Positions 17,142-24,129 of a DNA stretch of 48,136 nucleotides are shown here, one piece after another. The notes beneath the pieces are model-generated. The model had not been told where the DNA came from, ran no database searches, and saw only the letters and a list, made by a program, of their open reading frames with translations. The stretch lies in IMG/VR virus record IMGVR_UViG_3300027896_000066, positions 1 through 48,136 of that record; one strand, written 5' to 3'. The position numbers were made by a program, and so were the translations under genes. This DNA comes from a virus. The first letter of the stretch is position 1. Each line of letters begins with the position of its first letter.

Positions 17142-17630
17142 ATGATTAAACTTAAACCTATAACTGATACCGCATGGCTAGTAATCGGTGATGCCGATGA
17201 TACTCGTATTGGGCTATTAACTGAAATACAAAATAAGTATGTATTAATGGTAAAAGGTGAAAAGCAACAATTCCTAAATCGTAAGGAAGTAAATAAATTC
17301 TTTGATGAAGATATTTTTAATAATGTAGTAGAAAATATTCCTGATGCAGAAAGCAGAAAGGATTACTATATTAATGGCTATCCGGTTGATTTTGATAATC
17401 CAAGTGAAGTCTTTATTAAAGGTAATAAACTTCCGCTTTTTAGTAAAAAAGCATCTAGTGATGTGTTTTACAGCGCCGGATATTATTGCCTTAATTTTAC
17501 AAAAAATTGGATGCCCGCATTTTGCCCCAAGTTATCTACACTCGGTACATACGAATATACAGGACCTTTTAAAAACGAGTTAGAAATGAAAAACTCTTTA
17601 ACTAAAATGCGTAAAGAAAAAATAAAATAG
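17142..17630 (+). CDS. Hypothetical protein
   Basis: 162 residues from ATG 17142 (MIKLKPITDTAWLVIGDADD). This ATG is 10 nt after AAGGA, whereas the ATG at 17133 directly abuts it. The start resembles a small beta domain (DTRIGLLTEIQNKYVLMVKG). Not recognised. Followed 10 nt later by a 65-residue gene. Confidence 0.6.
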   Translation: MIKLKPITDTAWLVIGDADDTRIGLLTEIQNKYVLMVKGEKQQFLNRKEVNKFFDEDIFNNVVENIPDAESRKDYYINGYPVDFDNPSEVFIKGNKLPLFSKKASSDVFYSAGYYCLNFTKNWMPAFCPKLSTLGTYEYTGPFKNELEMKNSLTKMRKEKIK

Positions 17631-17640
17631 AGGTCCAAGT

Positions 17641-17838
17641 ATGAACGAAACAGAAAAATTAAGATCAAGATTAAAAAATATTCAAAGAAATTCGACGGAA
17701 TATAAAATGACTGTAAAAGAAGCACAATCCTTATTAAGCGAGATTGATAGCTTGCTAATTCCACCAAAAGTCAGTATTACAGAAATTAGTACACCAATTA
17801 CTACTACTTTAAGAATATTAGACGGTGGTACTTTTTAA
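17641..17838 (+). CDS. Small hypothetical protein
   Basis: 65 residues with a charged helical first half (TEKLRSRLKNIQRNSTEYKM). AGAGG lies 9 nt before the ATG. Its stop overlaps the stop of the convergent minus-strand gene. A terminator-like hairpin follows at 17890-17911, inside that gene. Confidence 0.55.
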   Translation: MNETEKLRSRLKNIQRNSTEYKMTVKEAQSLLSEIDSLLIPPKVSITEISTPITTTLRILDGGTF

Positions 17839-18050
17839 GAACTAACCACTGAAATTTTTAGCCTATTATTTTTCATATATAGACTTTCGGCCGCTTTCAT
17901 AGCGGCTTTTTCTGTTTTAAAATTACCCCATTTTTTACCATTTACAGACAGTGAATACTTCTTGTCCTCTCGTGCTGCTGCCGAATAATATGTATTATTA
18001 TCTAGTGCTCGTTTAACTGCACCTTCGTTAAATAGTTCTTTTAATGTCAT
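17835..18050 (-). CDS. Small basic protein, late-type promoter
   Basis: 71 residues from the minus-strand ATG at 18050 (MTLKELFNEGAVKRALDNNT). This ATG has AAGGA about 9 nt upstream and a GATAAATA octamer 20 nt upstream, so I prefer it to the longer frame from 18167. The middle, KKYSLSVNGKKWGNFKTEKAAMKAAESL, looks like a small DNA- or nucleic-acid-binding fold (strand-strand-helix). Converges on the 17641 gene with overlapping stop codons. Confidence 0.62.
   Translation of the reverse strand: MTLKELFNEGAVKRALDNNTYYSAAAREDKKYSLSVNGKKWGNFKTEKAAMKAAESLYMKNNRLKISVVSS
17890..17911 (+). terminator. Rho-independent terminator inside an antisense gene
   Basis: GCCGCT, loop TTCAT, AGCGGC, then TTTTT on the plus strand, 52 nt after the stop of the 17641 gene. 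The same bases encode the KAAMKAA stretch of the minus-strand gene. Confidence 0.7.
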
Positions 18051-18070
18051 ATAAAAATTCCTTATGCATG

Positions 18071-18078
18071 TATTTATC
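18071..18078 (-). promoter_or_regulatory. Late-type promoter octamer GATAAATA (minus)
   Basis: GATAAATA on the minus strand, 20 nt from the ATG at 18050. It faces away from a second GATAAATA on the plus strand at 18113-18120, making a divergent late-promoter pair. Confidence 0.6.
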
Positions 18079-18112
18079 GATATATCCAATAACCAATAAA
18101 AGAAGATTTTTT

Positions 18113-18120
18113 GATAAATA
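18113..18120 (+). promoter_or_regulatory. Late-type promoter octamer GATAAATA (plus)
   Basis: GATAAATA followed by a CTGGAG ribosome site and ATG at 18148. The octamer plus CTGGAG arrangement recurs at 34671 and 41820. Confidence 0.6.
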
Positions 18121-18147
18121 TGGATGTATTCCAACTGGAGATTTAAA

Positions 18148-18441
18148 ATGGCAAGACCAAAACCCACAATTTTGTTAGAAAATGTTAATAAGCAATATAA
18201 AGCTGAGCAAGTACTCGACGCCGGAGCTATTTATGCAGTGTTTTATCAAGGTAAACCCATCAACCTTCGTACACTTAGCCATTTAGTATCTTATCCGGGC
18301 CCTAAATATAAGAAAGTGAGTTTTTCAAATTCGGGTCATGCATTAAATTTAGCAGACAGAATGAATAAAATGTTTAAGACCACAGACTTTGCAGTTTATA
18401 AGTTAACGGTAGGGGAGATTTTCTTAGAAGATGACAAATAA
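18148..18441 (+). CDS. Hypothetical late protein
   Basis: 97 residues from ATG 18148 (MARPKPTILLENVNKQYKAE), chosen because CTGGAG stands 8 nt before it. The middle (AIYAVFYQGKPINLRTL...GPKYKKVSF) resembles a protein I recall from T4-like phages; function unknown. A long hairpin follows directly after the stop. Confidence 0.65.
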   Translation: MARPKPTILLENVNKQYKAEQVLDAGAIYAVFYQGKPINLRTLSHLVSYPGPKYKKVSFSNSGHALNLADRMNKMFKTTDFAVYKLTVGEIFLEDDK

Positions 18442-18483
18442 TATTAAGATACTATGTCTTTATATAAGCATAGTATCTTAATA
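18442..18483. repeat. 15-bp perfect inverted repeat after stop codon
   Basis: Arms TATTAAGATACTATG and its complement at 18442-18456 and 18469-18483, loop of 12 nt that can itself pair (CTT/AAG). It begins the base after a stop codon but lacks a clean T-run, so it may be an RNA 3'-end stabiliser or a weak bidirectional terminator. Confidence 0.7.
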
Positions 18484-18505
18484 ATTATAGATATAAGTAA
18501 ATTTA

Positions 18506-18835
18506 ATGAATATTACATACATCGGTAAAATAGTAGAAAACGGCAATGAGTATTCATCATTTCTTTTAGGAGTGGTGGATTCTTTCTGGATGGATAAGTT
18601 TAGAAGAGAAGTAGAAATACAGTTTTTCGATCGAACACATTATATATATTATCTTATGGTAAGATATTATGTTAGGACAAGTAAGACTGAACTGTGGAAA
18701 TGGATAAATGAAGTAGAATTACCTTACGGAGGTGATATACAAATACTAAATGATAAACATCAAATAATTCTACTATTAACTGCTGATTCGCCAGAAGAAA
18801 CTGCTTTTAGACTAAAACATAATATTAAGGAATAG
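18506..18835 (+). CDS. Small protein with terminal D-x-E-x-A-FRL motif
   Basis: 109 residues: MNITYIGKIVENGNEYSSFL, a middle with WKWINEVELPYGGDI, and the end LTADSPEETAFRLKHNIKE, which shares the C-terminal motif seen in the 12412 and 45339-46109 proteins. The start has no clear ribosome site; TATAAG lies 8 nt before it. Its end overlaps the zincin gene on the other strand. Confidence 0.6.
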   Translation: MNITYIGKIVENGNEYSSFLLGVVDSFWMDKFRREVEIQFFDRTHYIYYLMVRYYVRTSKTELWKWINEVELPYGGDIQILNDKHQIILLLTADSPEETAFRLKHNIKE

Positions 18836-19199
18836 TATTAAGAAAGGATTGCGGATATTTTTCTCCAAATTTCCGCATTATTATACCAGCTATACTATTT
18901 GCTGCATTCTCAATATCACTGCCATCTGCTCCGTCCATGTCATATCCTTCCATTTTCTGTTTCCAGTGAACTAATTCGTGTGCTAAGGTCCTTAATGTAT
19001 CAATTGGGTGCCTATTAGTAGATATAACTTTTATACTTTTACCGTCAAACTCACCAAAGGATGACTTCTTTCCAGATCTAATTGAAGGCTGATCACTAAT
19101 AATTTTTATTTCCGGTAGATCGTTAATTTCTAACTCTTCTTTACATAATTCTATTAAATGCGAAATCATTGGTTCTAAAATTACATCATGAATTTTCAT
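18825..19199 (-). CDS. Small zincin metallopeptidase (HELVH)
   Basis: 124 residues. TLAHELVHWKQKMEG carries the HExxH zinc site (H74, E75, H78), and ENAANSIAG about 20 residues on could supply the third ligand. The fold resembles SprT/minimal gluzincin-type proteins. It is the last of three minus-strand genes and starts 4 nt inside the lysozyme gene's end (overlap ATGA-type). Its N-terminus MKIHDVI resembles MRLIDIQ and MRLNDIK of the two genes before it, hinting at a shared targeting signal. Confidence 0.75.
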   Translation of the reverse strand: MKIHDVILEPMISHLIELCKEELEINDLPEIKIISDQPSIRSGKKSSFGEFDGKSIKVISTNRHPIDTLRTLAHELVHWKQKMEGYDMDGADGSDIENAANSIAGIIMRKFGEKYPQSFLNTIP

Positions 19200-19873
19200 T
19201 TTGCTGCTCCAATATATTTTTTATAAAGTTGATCTCTTCTTTCGAGTTTATCTAGACCCGAATTAATTTGCTTTGTAACTGACTTAGTATCAGAAAAATT
19301 CGAAACGTGTGGCTGAACTTTCTTCTTCCAATACCATACTGCTAAATCGGCACCGACACTGATGTCATTTGCTAACTCTGGATGATGAAGTAGCGGGATA
19401 CCTAACTCTTTTTCTGCTTGAGTAAACCAATATTTACCAGATACTTGCAAACCGCCTGCACCTCTATAACTTTCACCATCACCCGAGTGTGTATTACCTA
19501 GAAGTTTAGCAATGATTGGCGCGTATTTCGGGTCATATTTTTTAGCAAAATATGCTGCTGTACCTTTTTCTCTTGTGCGAGTAAATCCCATAGTCTCATG
19601 AGCGCATTGTGCTAAAAATTGTGCCAATTCTTCGCCTTGTATGCCTGCTTTAACAGCTTTCTTATGCAGTATATCTTCCATTCTTGTACCAGAAAGATTA
19701 GGTACGGAAATGATTGTAGGTGCTTGTTGAATATGATGTGTCGGTGGCGGAGTTTCCGGCGGAGTTACTTTACTGCCGCCACTTAGTCCTCCTAGTGCTA
19801 GCGCCCCTGCAGCTACCGCGTGTTTCCAGTCTTCGTCTATTTCTTTTTGTGGCTGTATATCAATTAATCTCAT
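19196..19873 (-). CDS. GH19-type lysozyme/endolysin
   Basis: 225 residues. A GH19 (chitinase-like lysozyme) domain spans about 62-222: FLAQCAHETMGF (catalytic Glu E93), then GDGESYRGAGGLQVSGK (about 131-147), and the C-terminal SVTKQINSGLDKLERR. The N-terminal part is unusual: MRLIDIQPQKEIDEDW, a hydrophobic stretch AVAAGALALGGLSGG (about 19-33) and a Pro/Thr linker. It could be a virion-carried wall hydrolase, or an endolysin with a signal-arrest-like segment. It overlaps both neighbours. Confidence 0.83.
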   Translation of the reverse strand: MRLIDIQPQKEIDEDWKHAVAAGALALGGLSGGSKVTPPETPPPTHHIQQAPTIISVPNLSGTRMEDILHKKAVKAGIQGEELAQFLAQCAHETMGFTRTREKGTAAYFAKKYDPKYAPIIAKLLGNTHSGDGESYRGAGGLQVSGKYWFTQAEKELGIPLLHHPELANDISVGADLAVWYWKKKVQPHVSNFSDTKSVTKQINSGLDKLERRDQLYKKYIGAAK

Positions 19874-21336
19874 CCTATCACCTGAAAATTTTCAAAACGC
19901 CATGGGTGTCTTGGATCTGTATCTACTTTAAATAATGAACTTCTATCTGCTAAAGGTGTCCAATTAGTTTGCACACTCGCCATTGTTCCTAGAAATGGCT
20001 CAGCCATTTCTAGTATATAATCAAATGGCAGATCCTCCGGTTCAACATAACCCATATTTGGATTTTCTATCATCCATACTATTCCTGCCAGCATATTAGC
20101 AACAACTTGAACAGTAGTTGGTCCTTCACCGGGCATAATTGCTATCGCTTCTTTAATCGACATCTGTGATCCATACCACCAACCATTTTCTCCATGTCCT
20201 AATAATAGTACACCTAGTTCGTCTATACCACTGACAATTTCTGTCTTAATAATACGTTTCTTATCCTGTATTCTAAGTTCTCTGCCTCTAAATTCATGCA
20301 CTGATGCAAGTGCCGCATCGCAAGGACAATATGCATAATGAACAGTTGGCCGATAAACTGGATTTCCGTCTTTATCAAACAACGTAAAATAGTCACTCAT
20401 TGTTACTGATTCGCTATGTTGTACTAAGAAGCCATTAAATGATCCACCTCTTGGAACCCACGACTTGACCATAGTAGCTACTCCCGGCGCATTTAAATAA
20501 GCTGCATTACCTGGTCCTTCTCGATGTAGAGCGCCGCCCTTTGGTATAGACTTTTCGTGAGTACCCCAACCCAGTTCGGCCGGAGCTCGGCCTTCAGCCC
20601 AAAAACCTTCACAACTCCATGTATTCACAAACTCGCCTTTCATCTTAGGCTTATCGATAACTTGTGTATCACGCTCTGCAATATGTATAACTTTAGTTCC
20701 GGTTAGCATCATTAAGTATGCCCATTCTTTACGAGACTTGGGTATATTAAATTCTAAGTTCATTGCAGATGCGATATCAAGTAGTGCTGCCTTAGTAAAT
20801 TGACTTACGAGCCCCGGGTTAGCACCATTAGTCACCAAGGAAGTAGCACCTATATTCTTCCAAGGCCTAGTAGCTTCTCTCATTTTTCCATGTGCGCTGT
20901 ATAAAGTTCTTTCAGATAAATCGGGTATTAATTCATCTGGTTCATCGGCCCAACACTCGATGGAAGTATCTGTATAAAGAATATCGTTAGCTAAACACCA
21001 TGTAACAATTTCTATACCGTCAATATTAAGCGATAAATTTATTATAAGTCCGCCCGGGCTTATATAACTAGATAATTCCTGTGCCATATTATCTTTTACT
21101 ATTTCTTTAATAATATATTTTACGCCAGTATGTCCGTATTTTTTATGAAACATATCTAAATGGTTATCTTTCTCTAATACGGTGATTTTTCCAGGGTTAA
21201 CATTTATATGTTTCAACAACATAGGAAGCATAGTTTGTCCTACCGCACCAAACCCTAATAATAAAATTTCGCCGTTGAAGGTTGCCATCTTATTGTTACC
21301 ACCGAACTCCATACCTTTAATATCGTTTAATCTCAT
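19870..21336 (-). CDS. hss: Homospermidine synthase
   Basis: 488 residues, about the length of bacterial homospermidine synthase (about 477). The NAD-binding loop is ILLLGFGAVGQTMLPML, followed by ATSLVTNGANPGLVSQFTK, IHIAERDTQ, PAELGWGTHEKSIP, VYRPTVHYAYCPCDAA and GIDELGVLLLGHGENGWWYG, all family hallmarks. The enzyme makes homospermidine from putrescine with NAD. The ATG at 21336 has AAAGGC upstream and adds 16 residues (MRLNDIKGMEFGGNNK) before the usual start; a second ATG lies at 21288. A GATAAATA octamer drives it. Confidence 0.95.
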   Translation of the reverse strand: MRLNDIKGMEFGGNNKMATFNGEILLLGFGAVGQTMLPMLLKHINVNPGKITVLEKDNHLDMFHKKYGHTGVKYIIKEIVKDNMAQELSSYISPGGLIINLSLNIDGIEIVTWCLANDILYTDTSIECWADEPDELIPDLSERTLYSAHGKMREATRPWKNIGATSLVTNGANPGLVSQFTKAALLDIASAMNLEFNIPKSRKEWAYLMMLTGTKVIHIAERDTQVIDKPKMKGEFVNTWSCEGFWAEGRAPAELGWGTHEKSIPKGGALHREGPGNAAYLNAPGVATMVKSWVPRGGSFNGFLVQHSESVTMSDYFTLFDKDGNPVYRPTVHYAYCPCDAALASVHEFRGRELRIQDKKRIIKTEIVSGIDELGVLLLGHGENGWWYGSQMSIKEAIAIMPGEGPTTVQVVANMLAGIVWMIENPNMGYVEPEDLPFDYILEMAEPFLGTMASVQTNWTPLADRSSLFKVDTDPRHPWRFENFQVIG

Positions 21337-21356
21337 AGTACGCCTTTGTTTTTTTA

Positions 21357-21364
21357 TATTTATC
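21357..21364 (-). promoter_or_regulatory. Late-type promoter octamer GATAAATA (minus)
   Basis: GATAAATA on the minus strand, 20 nt before the ATG at 21336. It would make the homospermidine synthase, lysozyme and zincin a late operon, consistent with virion or lysis roles. Confidence 0.6.
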
Positions 21365-21375
21365 TAAGTTATAAC

Positions 21376-21404
21376 TTGCTACTTAATTTTTTATATGCTA
21401 TAAT
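21376..21404 (+). promoter_or_regulatory. sigma70-like promoter, leaderless type
   Basis: TTGCTA at 21376-21381, 17-nt spacer, TATAAT at 21399-21404, then five bases and ATG at 21410. Confidence 0.7.
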
Positions 21405-21409
21405 AACTT

Positions 21410-21676
21410 ATGAAAAAAATTATCGAGTATACATCTCTTATTACTGCTATGGTTGCATCTCTGTTGCTTGCTCTACACTTACCTTTTGCAGGATGGGCAT
21501 TTATTTTATATCTTATTTCTAATATTACTTCACTTTATGTACTAAAAGGTAGCGATACTCCAAAAGTAATAATTTATCAAATACTGTTCTTTACTATAAT
21601 TAATCTTGTTGGTATTAAAGAATGGCTACTCGACGGGCACGAAGAACAGAAAATTATTTGTATTCAAGCTAAATAG
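21410..21676 (+). CDS. Small three-helix membrane protein
   Basis: 88 residues with hydrophobic segments at about 8-28 (TSLITAMVASLLLALHLPF), 29-47 and 56-72. The end ILFFTIINLVGIKEWLL recalls the terminal helix of small PnuC- or SemiSWEET-like proteins (Q..FF..N..GI..W), so it may be a half-transporter; this is a resemblance only. There is no ribosome site: the ATG follows a -10 box by 5 nt. Confidence 0.65.
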   Translation: MKKIIEYTSLITAMVASLLLALHLPFAGWAFILYLISNITSLYVLKGSDTPKVIIYQILFFTIINLVGIKEWLLDGHEEQKIICIQAK

Positions 21677-21680
21677 CATT

Positions 21681-22025
21681 ATGTTGCCACTTAAAGAACT
21701 AATTTTTAATGAAGTAAGAGTTAATCACGAAAAGTCAACGACTTATACCGATGAACAACTTGATAAACTTATCTTTCGTCGTATTGACGGGCTAAGACTT
21801 ACATTAAGTGGTTTTATAATTATTAAAAATATATTTACTGCTTATTCTTTTAAAATACCGTCTACGCTTAAATCCCGACATCAAATGTCAATGTCTAACA
21901 TGGAATTTCCGTACTTTCTTACAAGTAAACGGTTAGTCTTATTTTCTGAAATAGATGCATCAGTAATTGCATTATCAGGCGGAATTGAAATTTTTTTAGA
22001 AAATTGCAGTCATATTGGAAAATAA
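21681..22025 (+). CDS. Hypothetical protein
   Basis: 114 residues from ATG 21681 (MLPLKELIFNEVRVNHEKST), the first ATG after the membrane-protein stop; the longer frame overlaps that gene by 70 nt. Not recognised. Ends 1 nt before the next ATG. Confidence 0.5.
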   Translation: MLPLKELIFNEVRVNHEKSTTYTDEQLDKLIFRRIDGLRLTLSGFIIIKNIFTAYSFKIPSTLKSRHQMSMSNMEFPYFLTSKRLVLFSEIDASVIALSGGIEIFLENCSHIGK

Positions 22026-22026
22026 A

Positions 22027-22470
22027 ATGGAAGATACTGATCGATCAGCTGAGGCACTATTTGAAGCTCTACTGATATCTCGAGAGTTTAGAGAAGCAAC
22101 CAGACCGTCATACTATTATCGTGGAAAAATGCATAACGATTGGTGGTATGCTACTAAAGACAGAGATGATATTGTATATTATAATACAGAAAGCAAGTTA
22201 CACAGAATATATGGACCATCCTATATTAGTTTAAACTACGATATAGAAGCATGGCATAAAGATGGATTACTACATCGTACAGATGGTGGACCAGCATATA
22301 GGCATAAAGAATGCCGTTACTGGTTTCAGGAAGGAAAACTACATCGTACGGATGGCCCAGCTGTGGAAGCGCCTGGCCATCCAAAAGAATACTGGATTAA
22401 CGGGCAGAAGTGGCCAGTGAAGTTTTACAAAAAAGAAATCGCTCGCAGAATGCATAAAGGATTATTATGA
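22027..22470 (+). CDS. LHRTDGPA-repeat protein
   Basis: 147 residues. Contains imperfect repeats: SKLHRIYGPSYI, DGLLHRTDGGPAYR and EGKLHRTDGPAVE, followed by KEYWINGQKW. Such LHR-DGPA repeats (a short beta-hairpin, MORN-like repeat) are common in phage proteins of unknown role. Start chosen at ATG 22027, 1 nt after the previous stop. The stop overlaps the next start as ATGA. Confidence 0.72.
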   Translation: MEDTDRSAEALFEALLISREFREATRPSYYYRGKMHNDWWYATKDRDDIVYYNTESKLHRIYGPSYISLNYDIEAWHKDGLLHRTDGGPAYRHKECRYWFQEGKLHRTDGPAVEAPGHPKEYWINGQKWPVKFYKKEIARRMHKGLL

Positions 22471-22652
22471 GTGAAGAAGAAACGGTCTGAATCTTATGTA
22501 GAGATCCGTATAATAATATACTAGTCATCCTAAATGACAAACATGGCAGTTCAAACCCTGACTTTGAAGGTTGGCTAGCTACATTGGGATGGATATTAGA
22601 TGAATTTGTAAAAGAATACAATAAGAGACAACAAAATGAAAAATCCAATTAA
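22467..22652 (+). pseudogene. Small gene with in-frame TGA at codon 8
   Basis: An ATG coupled to the previous stop (ATGA, with AAAGGA upstream) opens MSEEETV and then meets TGA at 22488-22490. The same frame then runs on for 53 codons (ILCRDPYNNILVILNDKHG, then FEGWLATLGWILDEFVKEYN) to TAA 22650-22652, overlapping the next gene. If TGA were Trp (one base from TGG), the protein would be a normal 61 residues. Either a nonsense-mutated gene or stop-codon readthrough; the frame is otherwise well formed. Confidence 0.6.
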
Positions 22653-23577
22653 AACTTTTGAACCTAATTTGCTCGGCTCCGACTACTGTATCGGCGATCT
22701 TCACGGATCGTTTTCCGTATTTGAAAATCTGATCAAGAACCTTAAATTTAATCCTGCGGTCGACCGTATGTTTTCTGTAGGAGATTTAGTCGATCGAGGG
22801 CCAGATAGTCTTAAATGTTTAGATCTAATTCGACGGCCGTGGTTCCATGCTGTATTAGCTAATCACGAAAAGATGATGCTTGGTAAGTTTGATAGACAGT
22901 GGGAGGGAGAATATTGGTTTCAAAATGGCGGTCATTGGGGTATGGAAGCATTTAATGATTTCGGTCGACCTAATTATACACCATCGGATGATAGTTTCGA
23001 ATTACACGATTTGTTACCACTTGTAAGGGAATTACCTTTTCTTATTACAGTAAATACAAAGAGTGGAAAAAAGTTTCACATCTTACATGCTGAATTGCCA
23101 TCTGGAGTTGCAAATATTACAGACGAAACATTAGCTGATCCTGTAAAATTAATGAACTTAGCTACAACACAACGTGGTGACGGAGAAGCTTTCCTTTGGG
23201 CAAGAAGTTTGTTCTATGATTTCTATGAACGTTCTTTAAAAAATAAAGAAAAGATTATTAGATCTATTGCATATGGTAGTAACTACAATGTATTCAACGA
23301 CGAGTTGTCACATATCATTTCTGGACATACCATTGTGCAAAGACCATTGACTATTATTGGGCAGACGAATATTGATACAGGGGCATACGAATCATATGAC
23401 CGACCAGCTGTCCCGGGTTCGGACTGCACAATTCTTGCAAGAGAAGGCACAGGATTAACATGCGTTGAATTAGATACATGGAAATTCTACAAGGCAACTG
23501 AAGATACTTTCCAAGAAGTAGAGCCATTTGTTGTAACAAGGGCTGATATAGACAATATAACTGATTATATTCCATAA
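22636..23577 (+). CDS. PPP-type metallophosphatase
   Basis: 313 residues with all signature metal motifs: YCIGDLHGSF (about 17-26), SVGDLVDRGPDS (about 48-59), VLANHEKMM (about 77-85), HILHAELP (about 148-155) and HIISGHTIV (about 231-239). It belongs with lambda-type Ser/Thr protein phosphatases and Ap4A hydrolases; it could dephosphorylate proteins, RNA ends or dinucleotides. It lies near the RtcB ligase and macro-domain genes, which fits RNA-end or nucleotide processing. Confidence 0.88.
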   Translation: MKNPIKTFEPNLLGSDYCIGDLHGSFSVFENLIKNLKFNPAVDRMFSVGDLVDRGPDSLKCLDLIRRPWFHAVLANHEKMMLGKFDRQWEGEYWFQNGGHWGMEAFNDFGRPNYTPSDDSFELHDLLPLVRELPFLITVNTKSGKKFHILHAELPSGVANITDETLADPVKLMNLATTQRGDGEAFLWARSLFYDFYERSLKNKEKIIRSIAYGSNYNVFNDELSHIISGHTIVQRPLTIIGQTNIDTGAYESYDRPAVPGSDCTILAREGTGLTCVELDTWKFYKATEDTFQEVEPFVVTRADIDNITDYIP

Positions 23578-23583
23578 AATCAA

Positions 23584-23612
23584 TTGACGGCATATTTGTG
23601 CTGCACTATACT
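23584..23612 (+). promoter_or_regulatory. sigma70-like promoter
   Basis: TTGACG at 23584-23589, 17-nt spacer, TATACT at 23607-23612. About 40 nt of leader then AAAGGGAG before ATG 23661. It would drive the small membrane protein, the 23833 gene and RtcB. Confidence 0.75.
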
Positions 23613-23660
23613 TAGCTATAGAAATGAAATAAATGCCGTAAACTTAAAGGGAGCAAGAAA

Positions 23661-23831
23661 ATGAACGTAACTAAAATTAGAATGTGGTTATACCGTAATC
23701 AATCAAAAATTACTTGGTTTATAATCGGTTCTCTAGTTACTACTGGAATCCGCGATTTACTCATGGGTAATATTGTTGGTGCATTGATTTCATTTGTAAT
23801 TGCATTTTTAAATTATGTAATGGCGGCCTAA
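23661..23831 (+). CDS. Small membrane protein, 56 residues
   Basis: Begins MNVTKIRMWLYRNQSK, then two hydrophobic stretches: ITWFIIGSLVTTGI (about 17-30) and NIVGALISFVIAFLNYVMAA (about 37-56). Basic N-terminus suggests the N-terminus stays inside. Strong ribosome site AAAGGGAG. Resembles small phage membrane proteins of unknown role. Confidence 0.72.
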   Translation: MNVTKIRMWLYRNQSKITWFIIGSLVTTGIRDLLMGNIVGALISFVIAFLNYVMAA

Positions 23832-23832
23832 C

Positions 23833-24129
23833 ATGCTATTATCTGAGGACGTTTTAAGCCGAGTCGACTATTATACATGTAACCGTTTTACGGAAGGTGG
23901 TAAAATGTCTTCTGTAACATTATATTGGAAAACAACATGGTGGCAGTTTTGGCTAGAACGGAAGCAGGTAATATCTATGTCTACTGTGCAATCTACTGGG
24001 GCGTCTATGAGATGTGCTGATAATGAGTGGATTGAGCTGGTAGAACAGTTAAAACATTGGTTTAATAACTTAACACCCAAGACACATACGGCAAAATTAA
24101 TAATATTTAAAGGTGGAAAAAATGAATAA
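23833..24129 (+). CDS. Hypothetical protein
   Basis: 98 residues beginning 1 nt after the membrane-protein stop (MLLSEDVLSRVDYYTCNRFT). Trp-rich in the middle (YWKTTWWQFWLERK). Its last 8 nt overlap the RtcB start. Not recognised. Confidence 0.55.
   Translation: MLLSEDVLSRVDYYTCNRFTEGGKMSSVTLYWKTTWWQFWLERKQVISMSTVQSTGASMRCADNEWIELVEQLKHWFNNLTPKTHTAKLIIFKGGKNE

Noticed and set aside
18124-18147. Upstream start (ATG 18124-type frame) for the 18148 gene
   Set aside because: It lies before the CTGGAG ribosome site, and late-type octamer spacing fits the ATG at 18148 better.
22530-22556. tRNA-like T-arm (GCAGTTCAAACCCTG)
   Set aside because: No matching acceptor stem, D arm or anticodon arm around it; it lies in the coding-like frame after the TGA.
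22467-22652. Whole-genome recoding of TGA to Trp
   Set aside because: Many well-formed genes in the window end at TGA with neighbours starting there (for example 6913, 15751, 22470, 31413, 34587, 37437, 46649), so TGA works as a stop.
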